DNA from: Streptomyces sp. WAC05374
GTDB lineage: Bacteria > Actinomycetota > Actinomycetes > Streptomycetales > Streptomycetaceae
Direction of reading: 5' to 3'
Assembly: GCF_004353505.1 (NCBI RefSeq)
Contig: NZ_SMNQ01000028.1
Span: 1-62,765 of the forward strand
Length of the DNA: 62,765 bases
In this document: positions 7,136 to 15,494 of the stretch, one piece after another
Position numbering within the stretch: position 1 is the first letter of the stretch
Layout: every line of letters starts with the position of its first letter
Made by a program: the position numbers and the translations under genes
Notes under the pieces: generated by a model
What the model was told of the DNA's origin: nothing
What the model saw: the letters and a program-made list of their open reading frames with translations, nothing else
Databases searched by the model: none

Positions 7136-9349
7136 GTGGAGCTGGCGTGGCGGGGTGCGGAACTCGGCCTGCTGGACGAGCTGCTGACGGCTGCCCGGCG
7201 CGGTGAGGGCCGCGCGGCGCTCGTCACGGGCAGCCCCGGCACCGGCAAGAGCGCCCTGCTGCGCGGTCTCGCGGAACGGGCCGGCGCGGCGGGCGCGCTG
7301 GTGCTGGACGCGTCCGCCTCCCCGGCCGAGACGGACCTGCCCCTCGGCGTCGTGGGCCAGTTGCTCAGCGGCGCGGGCCCCGACGCGTTACCGCCCCCCT
7401 CCGCACCGCCCGACGTGCTCCACGCGGCCCTGCGCGACCACGCCGCGGGCGCGCCCGTGGTGGCCCTCGTCGACGACGCCCACCACATGGACGAGGCGTC
7501 CGCCCGGTGCCTGCTGTACGTGTGCGGACGGCTCACCGGCACCCCGGTCCTGCTCGTCCTCGCCGGCCGACCGCGGCCCCCCGCGGCCGGCCCCCTGCCG
7601 CTGGCCGAACTGCTGCGGCACCCCCGCTGCACCCCCGTACCGCTCACCGTCCTGGACGAGGACGCGGTGGTCGGCTTCCTGGCCTCGCCCGGGGGCGGCG
7701 CGCTGGACGGGGCGACGGCGCGGCGGCTCGCCCCCGACTGGCACCGCTTCACCGGCGGCAACCCGCGGCTGCTGCACGGGCTGCTGGAGGACCACCGCGC
7801 GTGCGAACCGGTGCGGCCCTCCCGCCCGGTGGCGGGCACCGCGTTCCGGCGGGCCGTCACCACCTGCCTGCACGGAGCCGGGGCGCCGGTGGCGTCGGTC
7901 GCCCGCGCCCTGGCCGTGCTCGCCGGCACGGCGACGCTCACCCTCCTCGCCCACCTGGTGGAGCTGCCCGAACGGGCCGTCGCCGCCTGCCTGGAGGAGC
8001 TGGACGCGGCCGGGCTGCTCGACGGCGGGCGGCTGCGCCACGAGGGTGTGCGGGCCGCCGTGCTGGAGGAGCTGTCGGCCGAGGAGTCGACCGGGCTGCA
8101 CACCGCCGCGGCCCGGACGCTGTACGAGAACGGCGCCGAACCCGGCCCGGTCGCCCGCCACCTGGTGGCCGCCCGTGCCTCGGGCGGCCGGCCGGACGGC
8201 CCGGCGTGGGCGGTTCCGCTGCTCGCCGAGGCGGCCCGGCACGCGCTGGGCCGCGGCGGGGCACGGCAGGCCGCCGAGTTCCTGCGCACCGCCCACCGGG
8301 CGGGCGGCGAGGAGGCCGGCGGGCTGCTGCCGCTGCTGGCCCGCGCCGAGTGGGAGGCCGACCCGGCGTCCGTCGTACGCCACCTGCCGGCCCTGGAGCG
8401 GGAGCTGGCCGCCGGCCGGCCGGACGCCGAGGACGCGGCGGGGCTGCTGCTGTGGCACGGCCGGCCGGCCGGAGCGGACACGGCGGCGGCCGGGTACGTC
8501 TATCCGTGCCTGCGGGCCGGCGAGGAGCCGCACGGGCCGGGGCCCGAGGACATGGACGAGCACGCCGAGCGGGTGCTGGAGTCGGTCGTCCACGACCACG
8601 CGCCGCCGGGGTCCGTCGCCGCCGTGCTGTGCGCCCTGCTGCACGCGGGGGAGACCGGGCGGGCCGGCCGCTGGTGCGCGCTGACCGCCGGCGCGGACCA
8701 GGCGCGGGCGGCGACCCCGGCGCGGCGGGCGGTGGCGGTCGCGGCAGCCGCCGTGGTGCACGCCCGCACCGGCGCCTACGACGCCGCCGCCCGGTACGCG
8801 GGCAGGGCGCTGTCGCTGCTGTCGCCGGACGCTTGGGGAGTGGCCGTCGGCATGCCGCTGGCGGCGGCCGTGCTGGCGGCGACCCGCCGGGGCGCGTACG
8901 AGGAGGCGGCGGCGCGGCTGCGCGTCCCGGTGCCCGCCGCGATGTTCCGCACCCGGGCCGGGCTGCACTACCTGCTGGCCCGCGGCCACTACCAGCTCGC
9001 CGTCGACCGGCCGCGGGCCGCCCTCGGCGACTTCCACGCCTGCCGGGACCTGCTGGCGCGGTGGCGGCTGGAACCGCGCGGCGCGCTGGACTGGCGGACG
9101 CCCGCCGCCGGGGCGCTGCGGGCGCTGCCCGCCGGCCGGGAGGCGGACGCGGACCCGATCGCCCAACTGACCCGTGCGGAGCGGCGGGTCGCGGTGCTGG
9201 CCGCCGGCGGGAGCACCAACCGGGCCATCGCGGCCCGGCTGTACGTCACCACCAGCACGGTGGAGCAGCACCTGACGCGGATCTACCGCAAGCTGGGGGT
9301 GGCCTCCCGGACCGAGCTGGCCGCCCTGATGGCGGCCCGCCCTAGCTGA
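7136..9349 (+). CDS. LuxR-family LAL-type regulator with N-terminal ATPase
   Basis: About 737 residues. An N-terminal AAA-type ATPase has Walker A GSPGTGKSALL (about residues 31-41) and Walker B VVALVDDAHHMDE. A long helical middle follows, and a C-terminal LuxR helix-turn-helix (LTRAERRVAVLAAGGSTNR, STVEQHLTRIYRKLGV). This is the large ATP-binding LuxR (LAL) class that activates polyketide clusters such as pikromycin (PikD). GTG 7136 is preferred, with a G-run at 7125-7130 as ribosome site; GTG 7130 is a close alternative. The gene carries a TTA leucine codon (7388-7390, codon 85), the only in-frame TTA I noticed in the window. It converges on the dehydrogenase gene with only 7 bases between them. 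Confidence 0.93.
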   Translation: MELAWRGAELGLLDELLTAARRGEGRAALVTGSPGTGKSALLRGLAERAGAAGALVLDASASPAETDLPLGVVGQLLSGAGPDALPPPSAPPDVLHAALRDHAAGAPVVALVDDAHHMDEASARCLLYVCGRLTGTPVLLVLAGRPRPPAAGPLPLAELLRHPRCTPVPLTVLDEDAVVGFLASPGGGALDGATARRLAPDWHRFTGGNPRLLHGLLEDHRACEPVRPSRPVAGTAFRRAVTTCLHGAGAPVASVARALAVLAGTATLTLLAHLVELPERAVAACLEELDAAGLLDGGRLRHEGVRAAVLEELSAEESTGLHTAAARTLYENGAEPGPVARHLVAARASGGRPDGPAWAVPLLAEAARHALGRGGARQAAEFLRTAHRAGGEEAGGLLPLLARAEWEADPASVVRHLPALERELAAGRPDAEDAAGLLLWHGRPAGADTAAAGYVYPCLRAGEEPHGPGPEDMDEHAERVLESVVHDHAPPGSVAAVLCALLHAGETGRAGRWCALTAGADQARAATPARRAVAVAAAAVVHARTGAYDAAARYAGRALSLLSPDAWGVAVGMPLAAAVLAATRRGAYEEAAARLRVPVPAAMFRTRAGLHYLLARGHYQLAVDRPRAALGDFHACRDLLARWRLEPRGALDWRTPAAGALRALPAGREADADPIAQLTRAERRVAVLAAGGSTNRAIAARLYVTTSTVEQHLTRIYRKLGVASRTELAALMAARPS
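7388..7390 (+). promoter_or_regulatory. TTA codon (bldA dependence) in the LuxR-family regulator
   Basis: In frame: GAC GCG TTA CCG. TTA is read only by the bldA leucyl-tRNA in Streptomyces, which matures late, so translation of this activator is probably tied to the developmental stage. In-frame placement is seen directly; regulatory meaning follows known bldA biology. Confidence 0.85.
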
Positions 9350-9356
9350 CGGGCCG

Positions 9357-11111
9357 TCAGCGCCGGGCGTCGGCGGTGCGCAGCCCGCGCCCGTTCTTGC
9401 GGCCCAGCAGCCCGGCGGCCACCAGCTCCCGAAGGGCCGGCGCCGGTACGTACTCGGGCGTGGCGAACCGCTCGTACAGCCGCTGCTGGATGGCGAGCGA
9501 GACGTCCAGGCCGATGGTGTCCAGGAGCGCGAACGGCCCCATGGGGAAGCCGAAACCGTGCCGGACGGCGTCGTCGGTCTCCTCGATGTCCACGTCGTGC
9601 CGCTCCAGCAGGGCGAGCGCCGCGCCCAGGTAGGGGAAGAGCAGGCTGTTGACGATGAAGCCGGTGCGGTCCGGGCAGGGAACCGCCGTCTTGCCCAGCG
9701 TGCCGCAGAAGGCCCGCGCCGTGGCGAGGACGCCCGGGGCCACCGTGCCGGTGTGGACCAGCTCGATCAGCCGCATCACCGGGGCCGGGTTGAAGAAGTG
9801 CAGGCCCACCACGTCGGCCGGGCGGCCGGACGCCTCGGCGCACGCGGCGACCGAGAGGCTGGAGGTCGTCGTGGCCAGGACGGTGCCGGGGGCGCACACC
9901 TCGCCCAGCTCCGCGAACCGGGCACGCTTGACGCCGAGGTCCTCGGCGACCGCCTCGATCACCAGGTCGCAGTCCGCCGCCGCGGCGGTGTCGTGGGCGC
10001 CGGTGAGCAGGTCCAGGGCGGCCGCCTTGGCCTGGGCGGTGACCTTGCCCCGGCGTACCCCGCGGGTGAGGGAGCCGGCGATGGACTGAAGCGCCTGGTC
10101 CGCCTTGTCGGCGGAGCGCGCCACCAGGACCGTGGGGTACCCGGCCGTGGCGGTGACCTCGGCGATGCCGCGCGCCATGGCGCCGGAGCCGATCACGCCG
10201 ACGCGGCGCACGGGCCGGGCCGCCGGCTCGTCCCGGTCGCCGGCCGGGCCGCCGGGCAGGAGCGCCCCGGTCTCGTCCCAGGAGTGGAACCCGTCGCCGG
10301 TCTTGCGGCCGAGGCGCCCGGTGGCGACCATCCGGCTCAGCAGCGGTGCGGGTTCGTAGGCGGTGTCACCGGTGCGCCGCCACAGCTCGGTCAGCCGGGC
10401 GTGGACCGTGTCCAGGCCCATGCGGTCGAGCGTCTCCAGCGGGCCGGCCGGCAGTCCGCAGCCCAGCCGCATGGCGGTGTCGATGGCGTGCTTCGTGGCG
10501 TAGCCCTCGTCGAGGAGGACGACGGCGCGGTTGAGGAAGGCGAGGACCAGGGCGGTCGCGTCGGCCGCCGGGCGGGCGCCGACCGTGACCGGGGTGAGCC
10601 CGGCGCCCGTCACCAGGGCGTCCAGGGCGGCGGCCGTCTCCGCCGAGGTCAGCGCGGTGCGCACCGGCTCGGCGGGGCCGCCGGGGGCGGGCGGGGTGAA
10701 CAGGCGCAGTCCCGCGACGTCCGCCGGGCGGCCGGTGGCGACGGCCAGCCTGGCGACGGACAGGGCGGCCGTGGTGGTGACGACGGGGGTGCCGGGCGCG
10801 CAGACGGAGGTGATGGCCCGCAGGACGTCCGCCTTGACGGCCGGGTCGTCGGGGACGGCCTCGACGACCAGGCCGGCCCCGGCCAGGGCCTGGTGGTCGG
10901 CCGTGAAGGTGACGTCGTCCGCGGAGCGGGTGGCGCCCGCCGCGGCGGTGGTGGCCTTGAGCCGGCCGGCCACGCGGGCGAGGACGTCCAGGTCCGTGTC
11001 GACGGCGACGACGGTGTGACCCGCGCCGTGCAGCAGGTGCAGCAGCGCCTCGCCGATCGACCCGAGGCCGACGACGGCCGTCACCGGTGCGGTGTTCTGT
11101 CGCTTGGTCAT
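9357..11111 (-). CDS. Fused tandem 3-hydroxyacyl-CoA dehydrogenase (first half degenerate)
   Basis: 584 residues made of two complete 3-hydroxyacyl-CoA dehydrogenase units. The first (about 1-285) has a Rossmann start (VVGLGSIGEALLHLL), but its catalytic motif, normally HFFNP, reads RLFTPP, so the His is lost. The second (about 305-584) has GVIGSGAMARGIAEV and an intact GLHFFNPAPVM. Only the C-terminal unit should be active on 3-hydroxyacyl-CoA. The start (11111) overlaps the ccr stop by 4 bases, so the two are coupled. With Ccr and KAS III this is the reductase step from 3-ketoacyl- to 3-hydroxyacyl-CoA toward an alkylmalonyl-CoA extender. I see no separate dehydratase, so dehydration may be by this protein's family partner or by a general crotonase. 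Confidence 0.9.
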   Translation of the reverse strand: MTKRQNTAPVTAVVGLGSIGEALLHLLHGAGHTVVAVDTDLDVLARVAGRLKATTAAAGATRSADDVTFTADHQALAGAGLVVEAVPDDPAVKADVLRAITSVCAPGTPVVTTTAALSVARLAVATGRPADVAGLRLFTPPAPGGPAEPVRTALTSAETAAALDALVTGAGLTPVTVGARPAADATALVLAFLNRAVVLLDEGYATKHAIDTAMRLGCGLPAGPLETLDRMGLDTVHARLTELWRRTGDTAYEPAPLLSRMVATGRLGRKTGDGFHSWDETGALLPGGPAGDRDEPAARPVRRVGVIGSGAMARGIAEVTATAGYPTVLVARSADKADQALQSIAGSLTRGVRRGKVTAQAKAAALDLLTGAHDTAAAADCDLVIEAVAEDLGVKRARFAELGEVCAPGTVLATTTSSLSVAACAEASGRPADVVGLHFFNPAPVMRLIELVHTGTVAPGVLATARAFCGTLGKTAVPCPDRTGFIVNSLLFPYLGAALALLERHDVDIEETDDAVRHGFGFPMGPFALLDTIGLDVSLAIQQRLYERFATPEYVPAPALRELVAAGLLGRKNGRGLRTADARR

Positions 11112-12460
11112 GAGGTCTGCGCCGCCCTTTCCCGGAAGCGGTTGATGGCGTGGAGGTGCTTGTCGCGCATCTCCTGGTCCTTCACGCCCAGGCCCTCCTC
11201 GGGGGCCAGGGCGAGGACTCCGACCTTGCCCTGGTGGAGGTTGCGGTGGACGTCGTACGCGGCCTGGCCGGTGTCCTCCAGCGAGTACACCTTGGACAGG
11301 GTGGGGTGGATCCTGCCCTTGGCGATCAGGCGGTTGGCCTCCCAGGCCTCGCGGTAGTTGGCGAAGTGGGAGCCGATGATGCGCTTGAGCGACATCCACA
11401 GGTAGCGGTTGTCGTACTCGTGCATGAAGCCCGAGGTGGAGGCGCAGGTGGTGATGGTGCCGCCCTTGCGGGTGACGAACACGCTCGCGCCGAAGGTCTC
11501 CCGGCCGGGGTGCTCGAAGACGATGTCGACGTCCTCGCCGCCGGTCAGTTCGCGGATGCGCTTGCCGAAGCGCTTCCACTCCTTGGGGTCCTGGGTGCGC
11601 TCGTCCTTCCAGAACCGGTAGCCCTCGGCGCTGCGGTCGATGATCGCCTCGGCGCCCATCGAGCGGCAGATGTCCGCCTTCTGGGGGGAGGAGACGACGC
11701 AGATGGGGGTGGCGCCGCCGGCGAGCGCCAACTGGGTCGCGTAGGAGCCGAGGCCGCCGGAGGCGCCCCAGATCAGGACGTTGTCGCCCTGCTTCATGCC
11801 GGCGCCGTTGCGGGAGACGAGCTGGCGGTAGGCGGTGGAGTTCACCAGGCCCGGTGCCGCGGCCTCCTCCCAGCTCAGGTGCTCCGGCTTCGGCATGAGC
11901 TGGTTGGACTTGACCAGGGCGATCTCCGCCAGGCCGCCGAAGTTGGTCTCGAAGCCCCAGATCCGCTGCTCGGGGTCGAGCATCGTGTCGCCGTGGCCGT
12001 CCGCCGACTCCAGTTCCACCGACAGGCAGTGGGCGACCACCCGGTCACCGGGCTTCCAGCGGTTGACGCCCGGGCCGGTGCGCAGCACCACACCCGCGAG
12101 GTCGGAGCCAAGGACGTGGTACGGCTGGTCGTGTCGCGCGGCGGCGGCCGAACGCCTGGCGTACCGCTCCAGGAAGCCGAACGTCGACAGCGGCTCGAAG
12201 ATGGAGCTCCACACCGTGTTGTAGTTCACCGAGCTGGCCATGACGGCGACGAGGGCCTCGCCGGCCGACGGCAGCGGCAGCGGCACGTCCTGGAGGTGCA
12301 GCGACTTGCGGGGGTCCTTGTCGGCGGAGTCCATGCCGTCGAACATGCCGGTGTCCTCCTTGCGGACAACGGCACCGCGGTAGCTCTCCGGGAGGCGGAG
12401 GGCCGCGAAGTCCTGCGGCGTCGCGTCCTCGGAGAGAAGGGCACTGATGATCTCGTCCAC
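11108..12460 (-). CDS. ccr: Crotonyl-CoA carboxylase/reductase
   Basis: 450 residues from GTG 12460, the usual length for Ccr. Medium-chain dehydrogenase fold with the NADPH site around VLIWGASGGLGSYATQLAL. The CO2-binding set described for Kitasatospora setae Ccr (N81, F170, E171, H365) falls at the same numbers here: VNYN81TV, GF170E171TNF, GSH365FANY. It therefore should carboxylate as well as reduce, giving ethylmalonyl-CoA from crotonyl-CoA or a longer alkylmalonyl-CoA from another enoyl-CoA. Its partner dehydrogenase overlaps downstream and KAS III is divergent nearby, an arrangement like isobutylmalonyl-CoA cassettes of ansamycin clusters. The first AT of the 31224 synthase carries a TAGH motif that fits such an extender. 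Chain length cannot be fixed by eye. Confidence 0.95.
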   Translation of the reverse strand: MDEIISALLSEDATPQDFAALRLPESYRGAVVRKEDTGMFDGMDSADKDPRKSLHLQDVPLPLPSAGEALVAVMASSVNYNTVWSSIFEPLSTFGFLERYARRSAAAARHDQPYHVLGSDLAGVVLRTGPGVNRWKPGDRVVAHCLSVELESADGHGDTMLDPEQRIWGFETNFGGLAEIALVKSNQLMPKPEHLSWEEAAAPGLVNSTAYRQLVSRNGAGMKQGDNVLIWGASGGLGSYATQLALAGGATPICVVSSPQKADICRSMGAEAIIDRSAEGYRFWKDERTQDPKEWKRFGKRIRELTGGEDVDIVFEHPGRETFGASVFVTRKGGTITTCASTSGFMHEYDNRYLWMSLKRIIGSHFANYREAWEANRLIAKGRIHPTLSKVYSLEDTGQAAYDVHRNLHQGKVGVLALAPEEGLGVKDQEMRDKHLHAINRFRERAAQTS

Positions 12461-12685
12461 GTGAATTCCCTGATTCTCTTGAGAGCCGAGGAGAGCGAAG
12501 CGGGCCACTGCGTACCAGGGTCGGACAGCGCCCGGCGGTGCGGCACCCCTGCCCGGCCCCTCAACGCGGGGGCCGCCGCACAGGGGTCCCCGGGGGGTGA
12601 ATGAGGGGTGGGACAGGGGAGGCCGGGGGGTGCCGCCCGCACGCATCCTGGACCGAGGCTCCACTCGCATCGGCTAGGAGAACTC
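12461..12685. promoter_or_regulatory. Divergent promoter region between ccr and the thioesterase/KAS III genes
   Basis: 225 bases without a gene, G-run rich near 12585-12625. It must carry the promoters for the leftward ccr pair and the rightward thioesterase/KAS III pair. TAGGAG at 12675-12680 is the ribosome site for 12686. I find no 11-bp-period SARP array and no convincing -35/-10 pair. Confidence 0.35.
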
Positions 12686-13453
12686 ATGACGGGAATCCCC
12701 GGCGACAGCCCCTGGTTCAGGAACTACCGCCCCGCTCCCGACGCGCCCGTACGCCTGGTGTGCCTGCCGCACGCCGGTGGCTCGGCCAGCTTCTACTTCC
12801 CCGTGGCACGGGAACTGTCGCCCCGCGTCGAGGTGCTGGCCGTCCAGTACCCCGGCCGCCAGGACCGGCGCACCGAGCCGGCCGTCACGGACCTGGAGGC
12901 GCTGGCCGACCGGATCGCCGCGGCGCTCGGGCCGTGGACCGACCGGCCCTACGCCCTGTTCGGGCACAGCATGGGCGCCGTCCTCGGCTTCGAGGTGGCC
13001 CGCCGCATGGAGGCCGCGGGCAGCGGCCCCACCGAGCTGTTCGTCTCCGGCCGCCGCGCCCCCGGTGTGGACCGCGCCGACGAGTGGCACCCGGAGACCG
13101 ACGAGGAGGTCGTCGCCGAGATCCGCAAGCTCGACGGGACCGGGGACGCGCTCCTCGACGACGAGGAGACGCTGCGCATGATCCTGCCGGCGCTGCGCGC
13201 CGACTACCGCGCGGTGCGCGGCTACCGCTACCGGCCCGGCCCGCCGCTGGACTGCCCCGTCACCGCGCTGACCGGCGACCGCGACCCGCGCGCCCTGGTC
13301 GAGGAGGTGCGGGCCTGGGAGCACCACACCCGCTCCGGCTTCGGCCTGCGCGTCCTGCCCGGCGGCCACTTCTACCTCGTCGACCAGCAGGCGGAGGTGC
13401 TCCGCACGGTCGAGGACCGGCTGGCGAGGACCCCCGTGGCGGCGTCACTGTGA
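12686..13453 (+). CDS. Type II (editing) thioesterase, first copy
   Basis: 255 residues, alpha/beta hydrolase of the RifR/GrsT type: LVCLPHAGGSASFYFPVARELSP, the nucleophile elbow LFGHSMGAVLGFEVARR and the late His in PGGHFYLVDQQ. These stand-alone enzymes remove stalled or wrong acyl groups from carrier domains and can release starter acids. ATG 12686 follows TAGGAG. Its stop overlaps the KAS III GTG by 4 bases, suggesting a joint role, perhaps hydrolysing or editing the KAS III-made acyl-ACP. Confidence 0.92.
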   Translation: MTGIPGDSPWFRNYRPAPDAPVRLVCLPHAGGSASFYFPVARELSPRVEVLAVQYPGRQDRRTEPAVTDLEALADRIAAALGPWTDRPYALFGHSMGAVLGFEVARRMEAAGSGPTELFVSGRRAPGVDRADEWHPETDEEVVAEIRKLDGTGDALLDDEETLRMILPALRADYRAVRGYRYRPGPPLDCPVTALTGDRDPRALVEEVRAWEHHTRSGFGLRVLPGGHFYLVDQQAEVLRTVEDRLARTPVAASL

Positions 13454-14469
13454 CCGTGTACGCGCCGGCCGCCGGCGGCACCGGCATCCTGGGCACCGGG
13501 TCGTACCTGCCCGAGCAGGTCGTCTCCAACGAGACGGTCGCCGCCCGGGCCGGGGTGAGTGCCGAGTGGATCGAGCGCAAGACCGGCATCCGCGAGCGGC
13601 GTTACGCGGCCGGCCACGAGGCCGCGTCGGACCTGGCCACCGAGGCCGCCGTGCGCGCCCTGGCCGACGCCGGGGCGGAACCGGACGACCTCGCGTGGAT
13701 CGTCGTGGCGACCTCCACCCCCGACCATCCGCAACCCGCCACCGCCGCGTTCGTGCAGCACCGCATCGGTGCGCGCCGTGCGGCGGCCTTCGACGTGAAC
13801 GCGGTGTGCGCGGGGTTCGTCGCCGCGCTGCACACCGGCGCCCAGTTGCTGGCCGCACCGGACACGGGCGACCGGCGGCGCCTGGCGCTCGTCATCGGTA
13901 CGGAGGTGTACTCGCGCATCATCGACCCCTCGGACCGCAGGACCGCCCCGCTGTTCGGCGACGGGGCGGGCGCCGTGGTGCTCGGACCGGTGCCCGAGGG
14001 GCGCGGGTTCGTGGGGACCGGGATGCGTACCGACGGCCACCTGCACGGGCTGATCGGGGTCACGGCCGGCGGCAGCAGGCAGCCCGCCTCGGAGAAGTCC
14101 GTCGCCCGTGGCGACCACTTCTTCCGGATGCAGGGCCGTGACGTCCGTGACTTCGTGGAGCGGGAACTGCCCGCCGCGGTCGCGGGCACCCTCGACGCGT
14201 TCGGTGTGAGTGCCGGGGAGGTCGACCACTTCGTCCCGCACCAGGCCAACGGCGAGATGCTGCGGAGCGTGGCGGTACGCCTCGGCCTGGACGCGGCGCG
14301 TACGCACCTGCCGGTGGACCGGCACGGCAACACCGGCGCCGCGTCGATCCCGCTGGCCCTGGACCACGCCCGCCGGGGCGGGGAGCCCCGTGACGGCGAC
14401 CTGGTGCTGCTGGCCGGGTTCGGCGGCGGCATGACGCTCGGCACCACCCTGCTGCGCTGGGGCCGCTGA
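13450..14469 (+). CDS. Beta-ketoacyl-ACP synthase III (KAS III)
   Basis: 339 residues with the FabH fold and complete triad: Cys120 in VNAVCAGF, His in PHQANGEML and Asn in GNTGAAS. KAS III condenses an acyl-CoA with malonyl-ACP. Two roles fit: building the 3-ketoacyl precursor of an alkylmalonyl-CoA with the neighbouring Ccr and hydroxyacyl-CoA dehydrogenase, as known for divergolide/ansalactam extender units; or choosing a non-acetate starter, as in some type II pathways. GTG 13450 overlaps the thioesterase stop. It converges on a SARP with 11 bases between stops. Confidence 0.93.
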   Translation: MTVYAPAAGGTGILGTGSYLPEQVVSNETVAARAGVSAEWIERKTGIRERRYAAGHEAASDLATEAAVRALADAGAEPDDLAWIVVATSTPDHPQPATAAFVQHRIGARRAAAFDVNAVCAGFVAALHTGAQLLAAPDTGDRRRLALVIGTEVYSRIIDPSDRRTAPLFGDGAGAVVLGPVPEGRGFVGTGMRTDGHLHGLIGVTAGGSRQPASEKSVARGDHFFRMQGRDVRDFVERELPAAVAGTLDAFGVSAGEVDHFVPHQANGEMLRSVAVRLGLDAARTHLPVDRHGNTGAASIPLALDHARRGGEPRDGDLVLLAGFGGGMTLGTTLLRWGR

Positions 14470-14480
14470 GCCCCGGCCGG

Positions 14481-15494
14481 CTACGTACCGCCCGGCAGGC
14501 GGGCGATCATGGCGTCGAAGCGCCGTACCAGGGCCTCCTGTTCCAGGCCCAGTTCGTCGATGCGCCGCCGCAGCCGGGCGATCTCCCCGCCCAGGGCGAG
14601 GGCCTCCGTCAGGGCGACCGCCCGCGCCGGGGCGTGGGAGTGCGGGGCCGGGGCGGACAGATGGGGGGCGTGGTTGAGGATGGCCTCCATCCGGCCGCGC
14701 AGCGCCGGTCCCGGCTCGATGCCGAGCGCGTCCATCAGGCGGCGGCGCGCCCGCTCGTACACGCCGAGGGCCTCGGCCTGCCGCCCGCCGCGGTACAGGG
14801 CCAGCATCAGCAGGTCGTAGAACCGCTCCCGCAGGGGGTGATCGGCCGTCAGCTTCTCCAGCTCGCCGGTGATCTCGCCGTGCTGGGCGCAGCGCAGGCT
14901 CGCCTCGTACAGGGTCTCCAGGGTGGTGAGGCGGTTCTCCTCGAGCCGGTCGGCCTCCGTGGTGCAGATCGGTCCCTTCCCGCTGTCCTGGAGCGCGGGG
15001 CCGCGCCACAGCGACAGGGCGCGGCGCAGCAGTTCGGCCGCGTAGCCGGGGTCGGAGGCGAGCGCCGCGCGGCCCTTGGCGGACAGCCGGTGGAAGCGCT
15101 GGACGTCGGTGGTGGCCGGGCCGAGGGTCAGCAGGTAGCCGGCCGGCAGGGTGCTGATCCACTCGTGGCCGCCGCCGGGCGCGGGCAGCAGCCGCCGCAG
15201 CCGGGCCACATGGGCCTGGAGGGCGTTGGCGGCGTTCGACGGCGGACGGTCGCCCCACAGCTCCTCGGTGAGCCGGTCGACCGACAGGAGCTGGCCGGCG
15301 TGGATGACGAAGGCGGAGAGCAGCGCGCGCTGCTTGGAACCGGGCGGGACGATGTCCCGGCCGGTCAGCCCGTCGCGTATCTCCACCGGCCCCAGCAGCC
15401 GGAACTCCGTCCCGGCCGTCCCCTCGGACGTCCCCTCGGTCCGCTCCCCGTCCCGGCCGCCGGCGGGGGCCCGGCCGAGGTCCAGTACGGTCAC
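14481..15494 (-). CDS. SARP-family transcriptional activator (second copy)
   Basis: 337 residues from GTG 15494, which overlaps the upstream thioesterase stop (GTGA). After a 28-residue low-complexity lead comes the winged-helix domain (FRLLGPVEIRDG, PGSKQRALLSAFVIHAGQLL, ALQAHVARLRRLL) and then the BTAD domain (YAAELLRRALSLWRGPALQD, ALGVYERARRRLMDALGIEPG). A C-terminal helix (about 295-330, EIARLRRRIDELGLEQEALV) could form a coiled coil, unusual for small SARPs. It has no ATPase. It is more divergent than the other two copies, so it may act on different sites or bind as a different oligomer. Confidence 0.9.
   Translation of the reverse strand: MTVLDLGRAPAGGRDGERTEGTSEGTAGTEFRLLGPVEIRDGLTGRDIVPPGSKQRALLSAFVIHAGQLLSVDRLTEELWGDRPPSNAANALQAHVARLRRLLPAPGGGHEWISTLPAGYLLTLGPATTDVQRFHRLSAKGRAALASDPGYAAELLRRALSLWRGPALQDSGKGPICTTEADRLEENRLTTLETLYEASLRCAQHGEITGELEKLTADHPLRERFYDLLMLALYRGGRQAEALGVYERARRRLMDALGIEPGPALRGRMEAILNHAPHLSAPAPHSHAPARAVALTEALALGGEIARLRRRIDELGLEQEALVRRFDAMIARLPGGT

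Noticed and set aside
9350..9356. A terminator between the convergent LuxR and dehydrogenase genes
   Set aside because: Only seven bases separate the stops and no stem is visible there.
13600..13605. TTA triplet in KAS III, and TAA near 61872 in the leftward PKS
   Set aside because: Both are out of frame: the first reads CGT TAC, the second is CGT TAC on the coding strand. Neither is a TTA codon.
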